Source: Sphingobacterium sp. ML3W (GTDB lineage Bacteria > Bacteroidota > Bacteroidia > Sphingobacteriales > Sphingobacteriaceae). From it: a stretch of 64,000 nt of DNA. The DNA lies in contig NZ_CP107036.1 in NCBI RefSeq assembly GCF_029542085.1, forward strand, positions 1,984,001-2,048,000, written 5' to 3'. Both the position numbers and the translations under genes were made by a program. Below are positions 10,029 to 19,700 of this stretch, piece after piece (within the stretch, counting starts at the first letter, position 1; each line of letters begins with the position of its first letter). The notes beneath the pieces were generated by a model. The model had not been told where the DNA came from and made no database searches. It saw only the letters and a list, made by a program, of their open reading frames with translations.

Positions 10029-11234
10029 ATGAGGACAAGACAGTTCAAGAACGCGCGGATCGTCAGGGCAACAAACGGAGACTGGAGAGTGGTCTATGAA
10101 TACCAGATCCCCGGCCAGGCGGGAAAATTCAGAAAATTCTATGTCAGGGACGGTATCAACTACATCCATGATCCTGAGGAAAAAGAACTGGCCGCGCAGC
10201 AGCTCAGGGAAGACATAGATTACGCTCTGGCTTTCGGATTCAACCCTTTCCTGCCACAAGAGATCCTTTGCCAGCAGATCGCTGAACAGGAAAGCATTTT
10301 AAGCCTCCAGAACGAACGCAAAAAGCAAAAGTCCTGGTCCGTTCCCCTAGCCGCAGAAAAATTCCTTGAATATGGCCGAAAATGCGGATTGAGCGAAAAT
10401 ACGACCCGGACTTACGTATCATTTCTGAACAACCTGAAAAAATATGTGGAATCCATGGATAATCCCGATATCCCCTGCTCGGCACTTCACGATGGACATA
10501 TCCAGGATTTTCTGGACTACTATTTTTTTGAAGAAGAATGGACTCCTAGGACTTATAACAATCACGCGAAATTCATGAGCCAGTTCTTCACAAGAGTTGC
10601 CAAACTTGAAAGGAAACAGAACCGGTCTATAAAATACGAAATCGATCTCTCTGACCTCATCATCAAGAAAGACAGGGCAGAAAAAAATAAATATTACTCA
10701 CCAATCGTAGCGGAAAAAGTAAAATCTGAACTTCAAAAAGATCCCGAGATTTATAATTATTCAAGGTGGATTTTTTATTCCTGCATGCGTCCAAAGGAAA
10801 TCCGTCATCTAAAAGTGCAGGACATTGACCTCCTCTCGCGTCAGATCAAGGTTCCAGGACCAAATGGAAAAACAGGAGACCGGCTTGTCCCTATCTGTGA
10901 CGAACTTCACGAACTTATCCTGGAAATGGGAATTGACAAAGCCGACCTGAATTACTTTATTTTTGGAAAAGGCCAGACAATCTCACCTGAGCAAGTATAT
11001 GAAGATTATTTTAGAAGAAGGTACCAAAAGATTAAGGAGCAACTTGAATTAGACAATAATTATACGTTATACTCATGGAAACATACACGTGTAGTTTCAT
11101 TAATTACAGCAGGTTTTGATGACAATCAGGTAATGACACTTACCGGTCACAGGGACAGAGCAGCATTTGAAGCCTATAAAAGGGACCTGATCATCGACAA
11201 CACAGTTATGAAGAAAAAAACAATTAATTTTTAG
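10029..11234 (+). CDS. Tyrosine recombinase / site-specific integrase
   Basis: A 401-residue protein with an N-terminal arm-binding region (about 1-80), a SAM-like core-binding domain (about 105-200) and a C-terminal catalytic domain. The catalytic Arg lies in YSCMRPKEIRHL, the second His in LTGHRDRA and the nucleophilic Tyr in FEAYKRD. The usual HxxR motif is replaced by YSWK (in LYSWKHTRVV), a form common in Bacteroidota integrases. It starts about 100 bp past the tRNA-Ser 3' end, which suggests integration of an element at that tRNA. The first third has visibly higher GC than the rest and than its neighbours, a sign of transfer. Confidence 0.93.
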   Translation: MRTRQFKNARIVRATNGDWRVVYEYQIPGQAGKFRKFYVRDGINYIHDPEEKELAAQQLREDIDYALAFGFNPFLPQEILCQQIAEQESILSLQNERKKQKSWSVPLAAEKFLEYGRKCGLSENTTRTYVSFLNNLKKYVESMDNPDIPCSALHDGHIQDFLDYYFFEEEWTPRTYNNHAKFMSQFFTRVAKLERKQNRSIKYEIDLSDLIIKKDRAEKNKYYSPIVAEKVKSELQKDPEIYNYSRWIFYSCMRPKEIRHLKVQDIDLLSRQIKVPGPNGKTGDRLVPICDELHELILEMGIDKADLNYFIFGKGQTISPEQVYEDYFRRRYQKIKEQLELDNNYTLYSWKHTRVVSLITAGFDDNQVMTLTGHRDRAAFEAYKRDLIIDNTVMKKKTINF

Positions 11235-11950
11235 ATTCTAACTGTTTCCCGCCGTCGATTATATACGTTTATAGAAACAAACATATAGATTTAGGTTGTG
11301 CGATCTTAAATCCTTTACACCTTGAACTTATGAAAGAAACTAACAGTGAAAAAGTATGCTAAGGTGCCGGTCAGCATACTTTTTTCACATTATTTTGAGC
11401 AGGATTTAATAAAAGACCTTTCCGTAACCTTCAAATATGACTTGATAAAAATTTTACACCTCTTTGAAATTGACATAGGCATATCTTTTTTGATAAAGCA
11501 AGGTACCGAAAGTTATACCTGATTGTAATGCATTCAATTTGAGTCATTCCATCGTCAGGTCAGATATGAAAACGATTTGTCCATTCCTACCTTCAAGATA
11601 CCCCCCTGAACTTTGGGGCCATCATTTTCTCCTGCATCAATTTCCCAATCCTTTCTATTTTTTTTATTGTGTTTTTTCGACTGGTAAAGTCTCTTTCCAA
11701 ATGTGACAGATCCATGTTATATGACTTTCCCATCACAGGTATATGGAAAATTGGGGAATAATTTAATTTTGTATGGAGATAACCAGCGGAATCAATAGTC
11801 TAGTTCTTGTTCGGCCTGGGAAACTCTAAACATCATTTTTTGTTTTTTTCAAACGGTTTTACTAGTCGTTTCATTTTAGAAAAGTGAAATGGCGCAATGA
11901 TTTCATCAGTCTTAGCTGAGATTTTGCTAAGTAAAAGTGCTATTGAAAAC
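11235..11950. other. Gene-free stretch after the integrase
   Basis: Apart from the hairpin at 11350-11385, nothing coding is seen on either strand over about 700 bp. There is no copy of the tRNA-Ser 3' end here. Confidence 0.6.
11350..11385 (+). terminator. Hairpin terminator downstream of the integrase
   Basis: An 11-bp stem (11350-11360 with 11373-11383) is followed by T residues, about 115 bp past the integrase stop. Confidence 0.6.
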
Positions 11951-12310
11951 TTATACCGATTTGAGAATTTTTGTCCATTGACACAAATCACTTATTAACG
12001 AAAGTAGTTCTCTACCTGAGTCAGTCACTGTATATTTTATCTGCAAGGGAATTCTATCAGGTATTTCGTGTCTTATTACCAATTTTTGTTTGCATAGCGT
12101 TTTTACTCGGGCTGCTAAAACATGCTCTGAAATCTCAGGGACACTTTTTTTTAAAGAGGAGTATTGATTGTTACCCAATGAAATTTCATATAAAACGGTC
12201 ATCATCCACCTTTTTCCTATTAGAGCTAGCGTATCATTTACTCCGCATCTATCGGATAATAATTTTCTGTTAGCTTGATTAGTCGAAGATTCTTTTATGG
12301 TGTGTGTCAT
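11951..12310 (-). CDS. HxlR-family winged-helix transcriptional regulator
   Basis: A 119-residue protein. The HxlR signatures are present: CGVNDTLALIGKRWMMTVLYEI at the N-terminus (including the sensor cysteine common in the family), a recognition helix in VPEISEHVLAARVKTL, and the beta-wing Y-TVTDSGREL. HxlR proteins often sense electrophiles and control a neighbouring detoxification gene. Here the divergent VOC gene 80 bp away is the obvious target, though no clear palindrome was found between them. The end is WTKILKSV. Confidence 0.9.
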   Translation of the reverse strand: MTHTIKESSTNQANRKLLSDRCGVNDTLALIGKRWMMTVLYEISLGNNQYSSLKKSVPEISEHVLAARVKTLCKQKLVIRHEIPDRIPLQIKYTVTDSGRELLSLISDLCQWTKILKSV

Positions 12311-12335
12311 TTGTTACTAATAAAAAAATGAGTTA

Positions 12336-12366
12336 TTGCACAATTCTATTGATCGGAATAGCTTTG
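12336..12366 (+). promoter_or_regulatory. Promoter of the VOC gene
   Basis: TTG (12336-12338), 20 bp, TAGCTTTG (12359-12366): a full consensus match placed 24 bp before the ATG at 12391. It argues against the longer frame that begins at 12304. Confidence 0.65.
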
Positions 12367-12390
12367 ATGCATATTTTAAAAATTAAAGTT

Positions 12391-12750
12391 ATGCAAATAA
12401 AAACAGTTCTGCTGCCTATAGTTACCGAATCATTTGATGAAGCCGTGGAGTTTTATAAAAAAATAACCGGTAAAAATGTTTCGTCGTCTGCATCACACGA
12501 TAGTTATAAGTTAAGTTTAGTTGACCGATTTGTCATTCTGACCGCCATTGACGATTCTAAAGCGTTGGAAATTCCCCGTCTTGTCAATGCCATATTTGTA
12601 GTGGATAACCTGGAAGAATATTGGAAAATACTAAAGGATGAAGCTAAGAGAATTATTATCCCTGTTAATAAAGTAAGTACAGGTATGCGATTTATTGTTG
12701 AACAGCCTGATGGAAAAGTGATAGAATATCTACAGTTAAATGAGAGCTAA
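12391..12750 (+). CDS. VOC (glyoxalase/bleomycin-resistance fold) protein
   Basis: A 119-residue protein starting MQIKTVLLPIVTESFDEAVEFYKKI, a typical first beta-alpha unit of the vicinal oxygen chelate fold, and ending with the paired strand GMRFIVEQPDGKVIEYLQL, where the glutamate of VIEYLQ would be a metal ligand. The substrate is unknown. The start at 12391 is chosen because the promoter overlaps the longer in-frame extension. It is divergent from an HxlR regulator, which suggests stress-induced expression. Confidence 0.85.
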   Translation: MQIKTVLLPIVTESFDEAVEFYKKITGKNVSSSASHDSYKLSLVDRFVILTAIDDSKALEIPRLVNAIFVVDNLEEYWKILKDEAKRIIIPVNKVSTGMRFIVEQPDGKVIEYLQLNES

Positions 12751-12909
12751 TTTGACATAAGTTTTAGACATTTATGAAACAGCGTTAGATTTAATTTAAA
12801 TTGACTACTCGGTGATCTCCAAATGTATATACCAGATCAGCGATCGAAAATCAAATTAACCGAATTTCTGAAAGCAAGATTCAGCAGCTTAAGAACAAAA
12901 GATAGGACC

Positions 12910-12950
12910 AAAAAGTCGTCTGAAAAATTGAAACGACTTTTTGTCTTTTT
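12910..12950 (+). terminator. Probable terminator hairpin
   Basis: AAAAAGTCGT (12910-12919) pairs with ACGACTTTTT (12933-12942), followed by a T-rich tract, about 160 bp past the VOC gene. Confidence 0.6.
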
Positions 12951-12959
12951 TCTTATTCA

Positions 12960-13127
12960 GATTATTTTTACCAGCCAGGTTTGAATAAATCCAAAAATGC
13001 CGGAGCAGATAAATTTAAGAAGTCCACTATAAAATTTAAAATTCGATCAATATCTGCAAGAAATTGGTTCGAAGATAATCCTGTCGAGGTCACTAGACGG
13101 ACATTTGAAGAAAATATAGGAAACTAA
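12960..13127 (+). pseudogene. Possible decayed gene fragment
   Basis: An open frame with no start codon ends at 13125-13127 and encodes a basic 55-residue tail (RSISARNWFEDNPVEVTRR and surroundings) that reads like a real protein C-terminus. I do not recognise the family. It lies just upstream of the frameshifted HTH gene in an integrase-linked region, so a remnant of mobile DNA is plausible. Random open frame remains possible. Confidence 0.3.
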
Positions 13128-13189
13128 AAGAACGCTCGCCCACTCTTCCATAATTTATGTAAAATTTTGAGCCATACAAAGTTTACATT

Positions 13190-13452
13190 ATGGAAGCAGT
13201 ATCAAAACAAGATCTTGAAATGTTCAGAATTAGAATATTATCGAATTTTCAACAATTATTACAAGATAACCAAGTGCTAATTAAAGACGATTTTGACTGG
13301 TTACGAAGTAAAGCAATCAGAAAAATGATGGACATATCCCCTGCCACCTTGCAGAATTTAAGGATCAGCGGAAAATACGGCACAAAAAAGTCATGGGTTC
13401 ATATTATTACAATAAAACTGATTTACTTAAAATGTTTGACGATGAAAACTGA
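13190..13452 (+). pseudogene. Helix-turn-helix DNA-binding protein, frameshifted in an A-run
   Basis: Residues 1-61 from ATG 13190 (DFDWLRSKAIRKMMDISPATLQNLR) match the small HTH proteins found on Bacteroidota mobile elements. The frame then departs from the expected sequence. Adding one A to the A-run at 13372-13375 restores a conserved-looking tail (IRHKKVMGSYYYNKTDLL, then KMFDDEN) ending at TGA 13450-13452. The restored stop overlaps the ATG of the next ORF, as expected for a two-gene unit. In the sequence as given, the upstream frame instead runs into the downstream ORF, producing an apparent 190-residue fusion. A real one-base deletion or a sequencing error would both explain it. Confidence 0.75.
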
Positions 13453-13762
13453 TGTTGCAAAAAAAGGATTGATATACCTTGATAATGTGTGTCATGATTC
13501 ACGTCTTAATGTCTGGCATATCTGTCTGCTACTTGCAATTGCCCGCCTAGCATTCCGTCAAAATGAAAGTACAATTATACGGGTAAGCAGAAGTAAACTA
13601 ATGACTATGTCGCATATCAATACGACCCCGACCTATCATAAATATTTTAAGGAATTACAGAATTACGGATACATAAAGTATACACCTTCCTATCATCAAG
13701 GATATCGTAGTACAATAGAAATATTACACTTGTACCAAATAGAGGATTCCCTTTCAAATTGA
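13442..13762 (+). CDS. Hypothetical protein paired with an HTH gene
   Basis: A 106-residue basic protein starting MKTDVAKKGLIYLDNVCHDS at an ATG that overlaps the restored stop of the HTH gene by about 11 bp. It contains LNVWHICLLLAIARLA, a helix, then VSRSKLMTMSHINTTPTYHKYFKEL and GYIKYTPSYHQGYRSTIEIL, which read like a winged-helix replication or regulatory fold. I do not know its name. Pairing with an HTH gene near an integrase suggests a mobile-element regulator or excision accessory; this is inference. Confidence 0.65.
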   Translation: MKTDVAKKGLIYLDNVCHDSRLNVWHICLLLAIARLAFRQNESTIIRVSRSKLMTMSHINTTPTYHKYFKELQNYGYIKYTPSYHQGYRSTIEILHLYQIEDSLSN

Positions 13763-13963
13763 GATATTTAATTGTCGTCGGTAAAATCAAAAAATATTCT
13801 TTCCGCTAAAACGCCAATAATATTAAAAATGAAAGTATTTCTATCGTTGTCAATTCAGATTAATGAGGAACATTTCTCCAATATAATTGACTGCTCTTCA
13901 AGGGACTGAAACACCAATAGGATGATCACGTTACAAATTTAAATGTATATATTTTTGTTAATT

Positions 13964-15418
13964 TTAGTGTATATATCTTAAAAAAAACCAATCCGTTGTT
14001 GAAATGATTTTATCCTTATTTCTTGCCTGTATCTTATACCGATGAACTTGTCCGCCGGCACCATCAAAAGTTACGGCATTGGACTTGGTTTTACCACTTA
14101 TATATGGATAAAAATTAGTTCCCTCGTTAAAACTAAGATGACTATTTCCAGGGCCGGAACCGTATTCAATAATTACCTCATATTCTGTTGCACTAGCTAT
14201 AGGTGTCCATGAGATTTTGGTATTGCGAGGATATTGCTCTAAAACGGCATAGTTTTTAGGTTCAAGAATTTGAGGCACATCTGCACTATCATTTTTTTGG
14301 TTAACTTTATTTTGTTTTGTTATTTTACTCTCACCTCTCTCTTTTGATGTCACGAAATTTGCTATAGAGCCTGAACTTCCTTCAATAGGACTTAATGACA
14401 TTATTTGACCATTCTTCAAAAATCTCACTCCATAACCAGAAGAGCCAATTTGAGCCTCTCCAACAATATATACATCATTATCCGATACAGCTATGGAAGT
14501 AGGGCGATAGATAAAATAATCTGTTCCTTTCAGCTCCGCAAGTAATTGTCCGTTTTTCCAACATTTACCCACATCACCATCGTCTTTGTATCCACTTCCA
14601 TTGCTATCATCAACCCCTGCTACATATACATCGCTGCCAGATACAGCTATGCACATAGCTAAGCCATCCATGGACGATAGGCTTACGGTATGACCATTAT
14701 TCCAATATGCTGCTTGCCCAGCGCGTGTTTTACCTACGGCATAAACATTGCCCTGCAACTGTGCAATGGCAGATACATTTTTTAATTCATTGATTGTCTC
14801 GACTAGTTGGCCGTTCTTCCAGTATAGCTGCTTCAAACCATACCCTATAATATATATATCATCATCTACATTAGCTATGTAAGTTGCAGCGCTATGGATG
14901 TAATTCATAGGTGCAGGCAATTTTACAGGCTGCCCGTTTTTCCAGTACATCGCTAAATCGTGGAAGACCATTTTGTTATCATTATAATCTCTATAGAATC
15001 CGGCAACATATACATCTCCTTTCAAAATTGCAATAGAATATGCGACATTGGAATCTCCTTCATCTTTTCTAAACCTTGTCTCCTGCCCATTTTTCCAATA
15101 CACGACCTGTCCACCAACACTCCCCAATACATATATATCATCACCTACCACAGCTATTGAGGTCGCTTCTGCGTCAACATGTCCGTCAGTAAGCGCTACT
15201 GGCCTCCCGTTTTTCCAGTACACAGCAGTGTTACGTTTTGTAGTTTCGTTGTAGCATGCCCCTGCAACATATATATCCGCTTGATTTTGGATTTTCTTAC
15301 TATTCCCAGAATTCTGCTTTGAAACTGAAGACTTAGAATGTTGAGCATAAGAGGTAAAACTAAAAAGTAAACTAAGAAGTGCACAGCATCGTAATGCATG
15401 CAAAATAGGTCTTTTCAT
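13964..15418 (-). CDS. Secreted seven-repeat beta-propeller protein with C-terminal Ig/Fn3-like domain
   Basis: A 484-residue protein. The signal peptide (ALLSLLFSFTSYAQ) is followed by seven imperfect repeats of the form D-[IV]-Y-[VI]-x-G ... YWKNGQ, between about residues 48 and 345: DIYVAGACYN, DIYVLGSVGG, DVYVAGFYRD, DIYIIGYGLK, NVYAVGKTRA, DVYVAGVDDS and DVYIVGEAQI, each followed by a WKNG-type turn. Seven repeats of 40-50 residues imply one closed seven-bladed propeller. A C-terminal domain (VPQILEPKNYAVLEQYPRNTKISWTPI onwards) looks like an Fn3/Ig fold as found in extracellular Bacteroidota proteins. Function is unknown. It stands alone between mobile-element genes and small ORFs. Confidence 0.8.
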   Translation of the reverse strand: MKRPILHALRCCALLSLLFSFTSYAQHSKSSVSKQNSGNSKKIQNQADIYVAGACYNETTKRNTAVYWKNGRPVALTDGHVDAEATSIAVVGDDIYVLGSVGGQVVYWKNGQETRFRKDEGDSNVAYSIAILKGDVYVAGFYRDYNDNKMVFHDLAMYWKNGQPVKLPAPMNYIHSAATYIANVDDDIYIIGYGLKQLYWKNGQLVETINELKNVSAIAQLQGNVYAVGKTRAGQAAYWNNGHTVSLSSMDGLAMCIAVSGSDVYVAGVDDSNGSGYKDDGDVGKCWKNGQLLAELKGTDYFIYRPTSIAVSDNDVYIVGEAQIGSSGYGVRFLKNGQIMSLSPIEGSSGSIANFVTSKERGESKITKQNKVNQKNDSADVPQILEPKNYAVLEQYPRNTKISWTPIASATEYEVIIEYGSGPGNSHLSFNEGTNFYPYISGKTKSNAVTFDGAGGQVHRYKIQARNKDKIISTTDWFFLRYIH

Positions 15419-15572
15419 GGTAATATTTTTATACTACTAAATTTAAGGAAAATTTTGGCTACAATTCCAAATAATTATTATTAAAATTGAACAATAAATC
15501 TTACAAAATAACTTATCAACCTATTAATTTTCAGAAAGTTGTGTTTTTACTAATACTAAAATATTAACCATT

Positions 15573-15725
15573 ATGAAAACTCTAATAATAACCATTGTAT
15601 TGTTTTTGATTTGCATAAAATCATTGACCCAGACCCCTTACGACACATCAGCGCCAAAAGAGCATATAAGAAAAGTTGATCTTGCCCATGCCAAAGCTAT
15701 TTTTGATTATAATACAGCTGCGTAA
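15573..15725 (+). CDS. Small secreted protein or truncated gene
   Basis: A 50-residue ORF begins with a convincing signal peptide (MKTLIITIVLFLICIKSLTQ) followed by only about 30 residues ending in FDYNTAA. A hairpin terminator begins 15 bp after the stop. It may be a small exported peptide or the surviving 5' end of a longer secreted-protein gene. No homology is recognised. Confidence 0.45.
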   Translation: MKTLIITIVLFLICIKSLTQTPYDTSAPKEHIRKVDLAHAKAIFDYNTAA

Positions 15726-15740
15726 ATAGTCCGTACAGTG

Positions 15741-15776
15741 AATACTACAGAAAGGGTTTTGGGCTTCCGTAGTATT
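15741..15776 (+). terminator. Terminator-like hairpin
   Basis: AATACTAC (15741-15748) pairs with GTAGTATT (15769-15776), with further pairing of GAAAG and CTTCC inside. It lies between the small + strand ORF and the - strand ORF ending at 15787. Confidence 0.5.
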
Positions 15777-15786
15777 TAGCGGGTAC

Positions 15787-16005
15787 TTACACTTCTTCAT
15801 AAGCCAGAATCGTGGCAATATTTTGAATATGCTTAAAATTGGAATTTTGTACTATTTTTAAAAGTACAGTTCTGATATGTGTAGAATCTGAGTAACTAGC
15901 CACATCATAATCATTCAGCCAACATTTTCTTCTACAGGCGGTATGAATAAAAGGCACATTTAGCAATAACTCAAAGTAAAATAATAGAAGTTTGAACATA
16001 CTCAT
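15787..16005 (-). CDS. Small hypothetical ORF
   Basis: A 72-residue frame beginning MSMFKLLLFYFELLLNVPFI with a hydrophobic N-terminus and ending HIQNIATILAYEEV. No family is recognised and no promoter is evident, though it is followed by a terminator-like hairpin. Coding status is uncertain. Confidence 0.3.
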   Translation of the reverse strand: MSMFKLLLFYFELLLNVPFIHTACRRKCWLNDYDVASYSDSTHIRTVLLKIVQNSNFKHIQNIATILAYEEV

Positions 16006-16123
16006 AATTCATAATTAAAAATCTTTGTCAAATTTCTTAAATAGAGTAACTTTGCTTCAGTTATTATCAGTTTGTTTGAGAATGGTGGCCAAATGTCCTC
16101 TAAAATTGTTAAGAACCTATATA

Positions 16124-16315
16124 TCAAGCAGGTTCATGTTCTGTATTGACAAATTGTCTATCGGAATAAATTATAAGATTGATGTATAAAAACTCTGCAA
16201 TTTCGGGCAACAACTCTCCTCTACCCTTGTGCAGATAAATCTTATCGAGTGCTGCATAAAAATACAATTGTCTCAATTTATTTCTAATTGGCTTAAAGTC
16301 CTCAAAAAAATCCAT
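16124..16315 (-). CDS. Small hypothetical ORF
   Basis: A 63-residue frame (MDFFEDFKPIRNKLRQLYF start, with KIYLHKGRGELLPEIAEFLY in the middle) with a protein-like amphipathic composition. It lies 118 bp upstream of the other small minus-strand ORF. No family is recognised. Confidence 0.35.
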   Translation of the reverse strand: MDFFEDFKPIRNKLRQLYFYAALDKIYLHKGRGELLPEIAEFLYINLIIYSDRQFVNTEHEPA

Positions 16316-16711
16316 AGTTCAATTTTAGCTAGAAACTGCTTTCTAAGAAACTAATACTTTTAATAAAACCTCATTCAACAAGAACAACACCCCAATTCTC
16401 TATTTTGGTTTTACTTTGTTCAAATGTCAACACTTCTGATCCTTAGTAGACTCTGTAAGCTCAGACTTGACACGCGCTTGGAGAGGTAACTTAATTACGA
16501 TCTACTTATTTCATCAAAATGTATGATTAAAATTTGGCATTAATAAATATAAGATTAAAAATCCAAATAAGGAATGCAATAAAGGGAAGTTAGAATTCAA
16601 GCAGTCTGATTTTTCTTTTATTTAAATTTTCACATCATTTTGAGCGAGATCTAAAGAAATTATTAGAGGCACCGAGTTGAAAAATTTATAAATTTCTGAA
16701 ATAATAGTCTA
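16316..16711. other. Gene-free stretch downstream of the HTCS gene
   Basis: No coding frame, strong hairpin or RNA gene is seen on either strand. Confidence 0.5.
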
Positions 16712-19700
16712 TCACATTTTAACGTAATCCGTCGGTAGCATGCCAAATTGTTTCGAAAAACATTTTGTGAAATATGAAGGTGAACCAAATCCAACGAGAT
16801 AACCGATCTCTGTCACACGATACTTACCTTCTTTTAATAATTTACATGCTTCCTTCAGTCTTGTCACTTTAATAAAGTCATTGGGCGTCATTCCCGTGAT
16901 AGCCTTAACTTTCGAAAATAAGGAGGTACGGCTCATAGCCATTTCTGACGCTAGTTTTTCTATTGAAAACCCCGAGTCATCAAGATTCTCATTGATAATA
17001 GCCAAACAACGCTCAATAAATTCTTCATCCATTTTATTATGTGTCGTAACCTTCGCTTCTAAATTTGGCGTAGATGCATACCTTTTCTTTAATTCCTCCC
17101 GCTTTTCAAGCAGATTCTTAAGTTGTGCTTTAAGCTGGAAAGGAGAAAAAGGCTTTTCTACATAAGCATCGGTACCAATCTCCAATCCTTCTAATTTGGT
17201 TTCAATATCATGTTTGGCTGAAAGCAATACAATAGGAATATGCGATATATCGATATCACGTTTGATCTGACGGCATAGCTTAAGCCCATCCATATCTTCC
17301 ATCATAATATCACTAACGATCAGATCGACTGTCTGCTCTTTGAGTATCTCTAACGCTCTTAATCCATTCAATGCAGTAATTACAAAATACTCCTCTGTCA
17401 AGATCTTGCTAAGAAACTCAAGCACTTCAATATTATCATCCACAACAAGCACGGTTTTCTTGTCGTTGACAATGGTCATGTCATGTGCTTCATAATATCC
17501 CTCAATATTCCTGATGACCTCTTGGGGTTCCACAGACTGTAAATCTAAAGGTATTGCTATATCGAGTTTTTGATCCCATTGCTCTCTTCTGGTTGGAATC
17601 TTCACCAAAAAATTTGTACCCTGTTTTTGCTCCTCTCTGTCCAGAACAGCAATCTCCCCCCCTAACATTTCGATTAAGCTTTTTGTTAAATGCAGACCGA
17701 CTCCTATTCCACTATTAAACATACTCCCGTTCTCACTCACTTGATAAAAAGCCTTAAAAATGTTTTCCCGCTCAGCATGTCCAATCCCCCTTCCATCATC
17801 TTCGATTGAAATAACAGTCCAATCGTTTTCCTCATAAGCAGATAACGTCACATTTTCATGTGCAAATTTCAGTGCATTGGATATCAAATTACTTAATATC
17901 TTAATTAAAGCTTCCTTATCTGAATATAAATGCAAATGGTCGCTTGCCATACAAGTTTCAAATTTTATGTTACTTTGAACCGCCGCGATTTTAAACATTG
18001 ATCGAACTTCATCTATCAATTGTGTCAAATCGATAAAAGAATAAGTAAGCCGGTAATTGCCTGTATCAACCTTTCGAAAATCCAGTAATTGGGTAATTAA
18101 AGAATAGAGTCTTCTGTAATTGAGCTGGACAATGGAAAGATATTCGCCATAATTATCTTTGATTTCCTTCGATTTTGAAATATATTCTATAGGGCCTATA
18201 ATCAAACTTAATGGTGTTCTAATCTCATGGGCTATATTTGTAAAAAACTCAAGCTTGGAATCATAAATCTGCCGCTCTGCATCTAATTCAACTTTTTTAA
18301 TCTGTTCATGATGTCTTTCTTCAGACCTATTCAGCAGATATCTGATAAGGAAAATAATCAGCGCTATCAATACAATACAATATATGATGATTGCCGGTTT
18401 TGACTTTAGAAAATGAGGATTAACTTTAATGTCAAGTTGAAGACTATGATCTGACCATAAATGGTCACTATTGGTATTTTTCAGTAAAAGTTTATACTTA
18501 CCGGCAGGAAGATTGGTAAATGTAATGGAATTTGCGTCCCTGCTCACCTCATGCCACTCCTCATCAAATCCTTCCAATTTGTATTTGTACATGGTCTGTG
18601 AAGGATCTACATAACTAAGGGAGGCAAATTCTACTGAAATCGTGGACTGGTTGTAATTAAGATTTAAAGAGCTAGTTAACTCAATAGGTTTACTTATTGG
18701 ACTGCCAGGTAATTGTGGTGAAACCACTTTATTATTTATGGACAAACTCGTAATTACGACTGGCGGAACATATTTATTTTCAACGAGTTTGTTTGGGGAA
18801 AATTGACAAAATCCATTAGCCGTTCCAAACATAAGCCTCCCTGTACTCGATAAACAGAAAGCCTGAGGAGTAAATTGTTCATTAAATAAACCATTTGATT
18901 TTGTATATAATTTGATATTCTTTCCATTATTATCCATAGATACTAACCCCTTATTCGTCGCCACCCAAAACATATTACCATCCGGTACAATAGACGATAT
19001 AATCTGATTAGGAAGATTCAGCTGTTCAAATCGAATAAAACTATCACTTTTCTTGTCATATCTACAAAGTCCGTAACCGTTTGATCCAACCCATATATTT
19101 CCATTTGCATCCGATGTTAATGATGTCAATGTATTCCGTATTAAACTTGACTTATTTGCAGGATTATATTCGTATTTCTTATAGGTTTTCTCTTTTACAT
19201 TATATTTGTATAGCCCCTTATTATTTGTAGCAATCCAAATATTATTTTCAGCATCCTCTGCAAAAGCTAAAACTAGGAATTTTGGTTCTAAACGCACAAA
19301 ATTATCCTGTTCCCGATTATAATAACATACCCCGCTTCCAGTACCGATATAAATCCTCCCATTGCTACTTTTGAACAATGAGAATATACGGGATGAGGGG
19401 ATCGAACTAGGATCATTTGGATCATGAAGATAAGACTTTACCGCTTTAGTATTCAGATCAATAACTTCCAGACCTCGTTCATAAGTAGCGGTAAAAAGCT
19501 TATCACCTTCCTGCAATAAATCATGGATACAATAATAGGTGGCATTTATATCGCTTGCAGAACGGAACGGTACGATCTTTCCTGTTTTTGAATCAAAAGT
19601 ATGAATTCCATTGTCATCTGTACCGACAAGAAACTGTCCGTTATCCAATTCCAAAATACTATTGACAACTTTTCCTAAACCATGAGAATTTTTTAGTTCA

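Noticed and set aside
12304-12390. N-terminal extension of the VOC protein from 12304
   Set aside because: It spans the promoter at 12336-12366 and encodes a hydrophobic stretch not found in the VOC fold; the ATG at 12391 fits the family start.
13190-13762. Single 190-residue protein
   Set aside because: The two halves look like separate proteins joined by a one-base frameshift.
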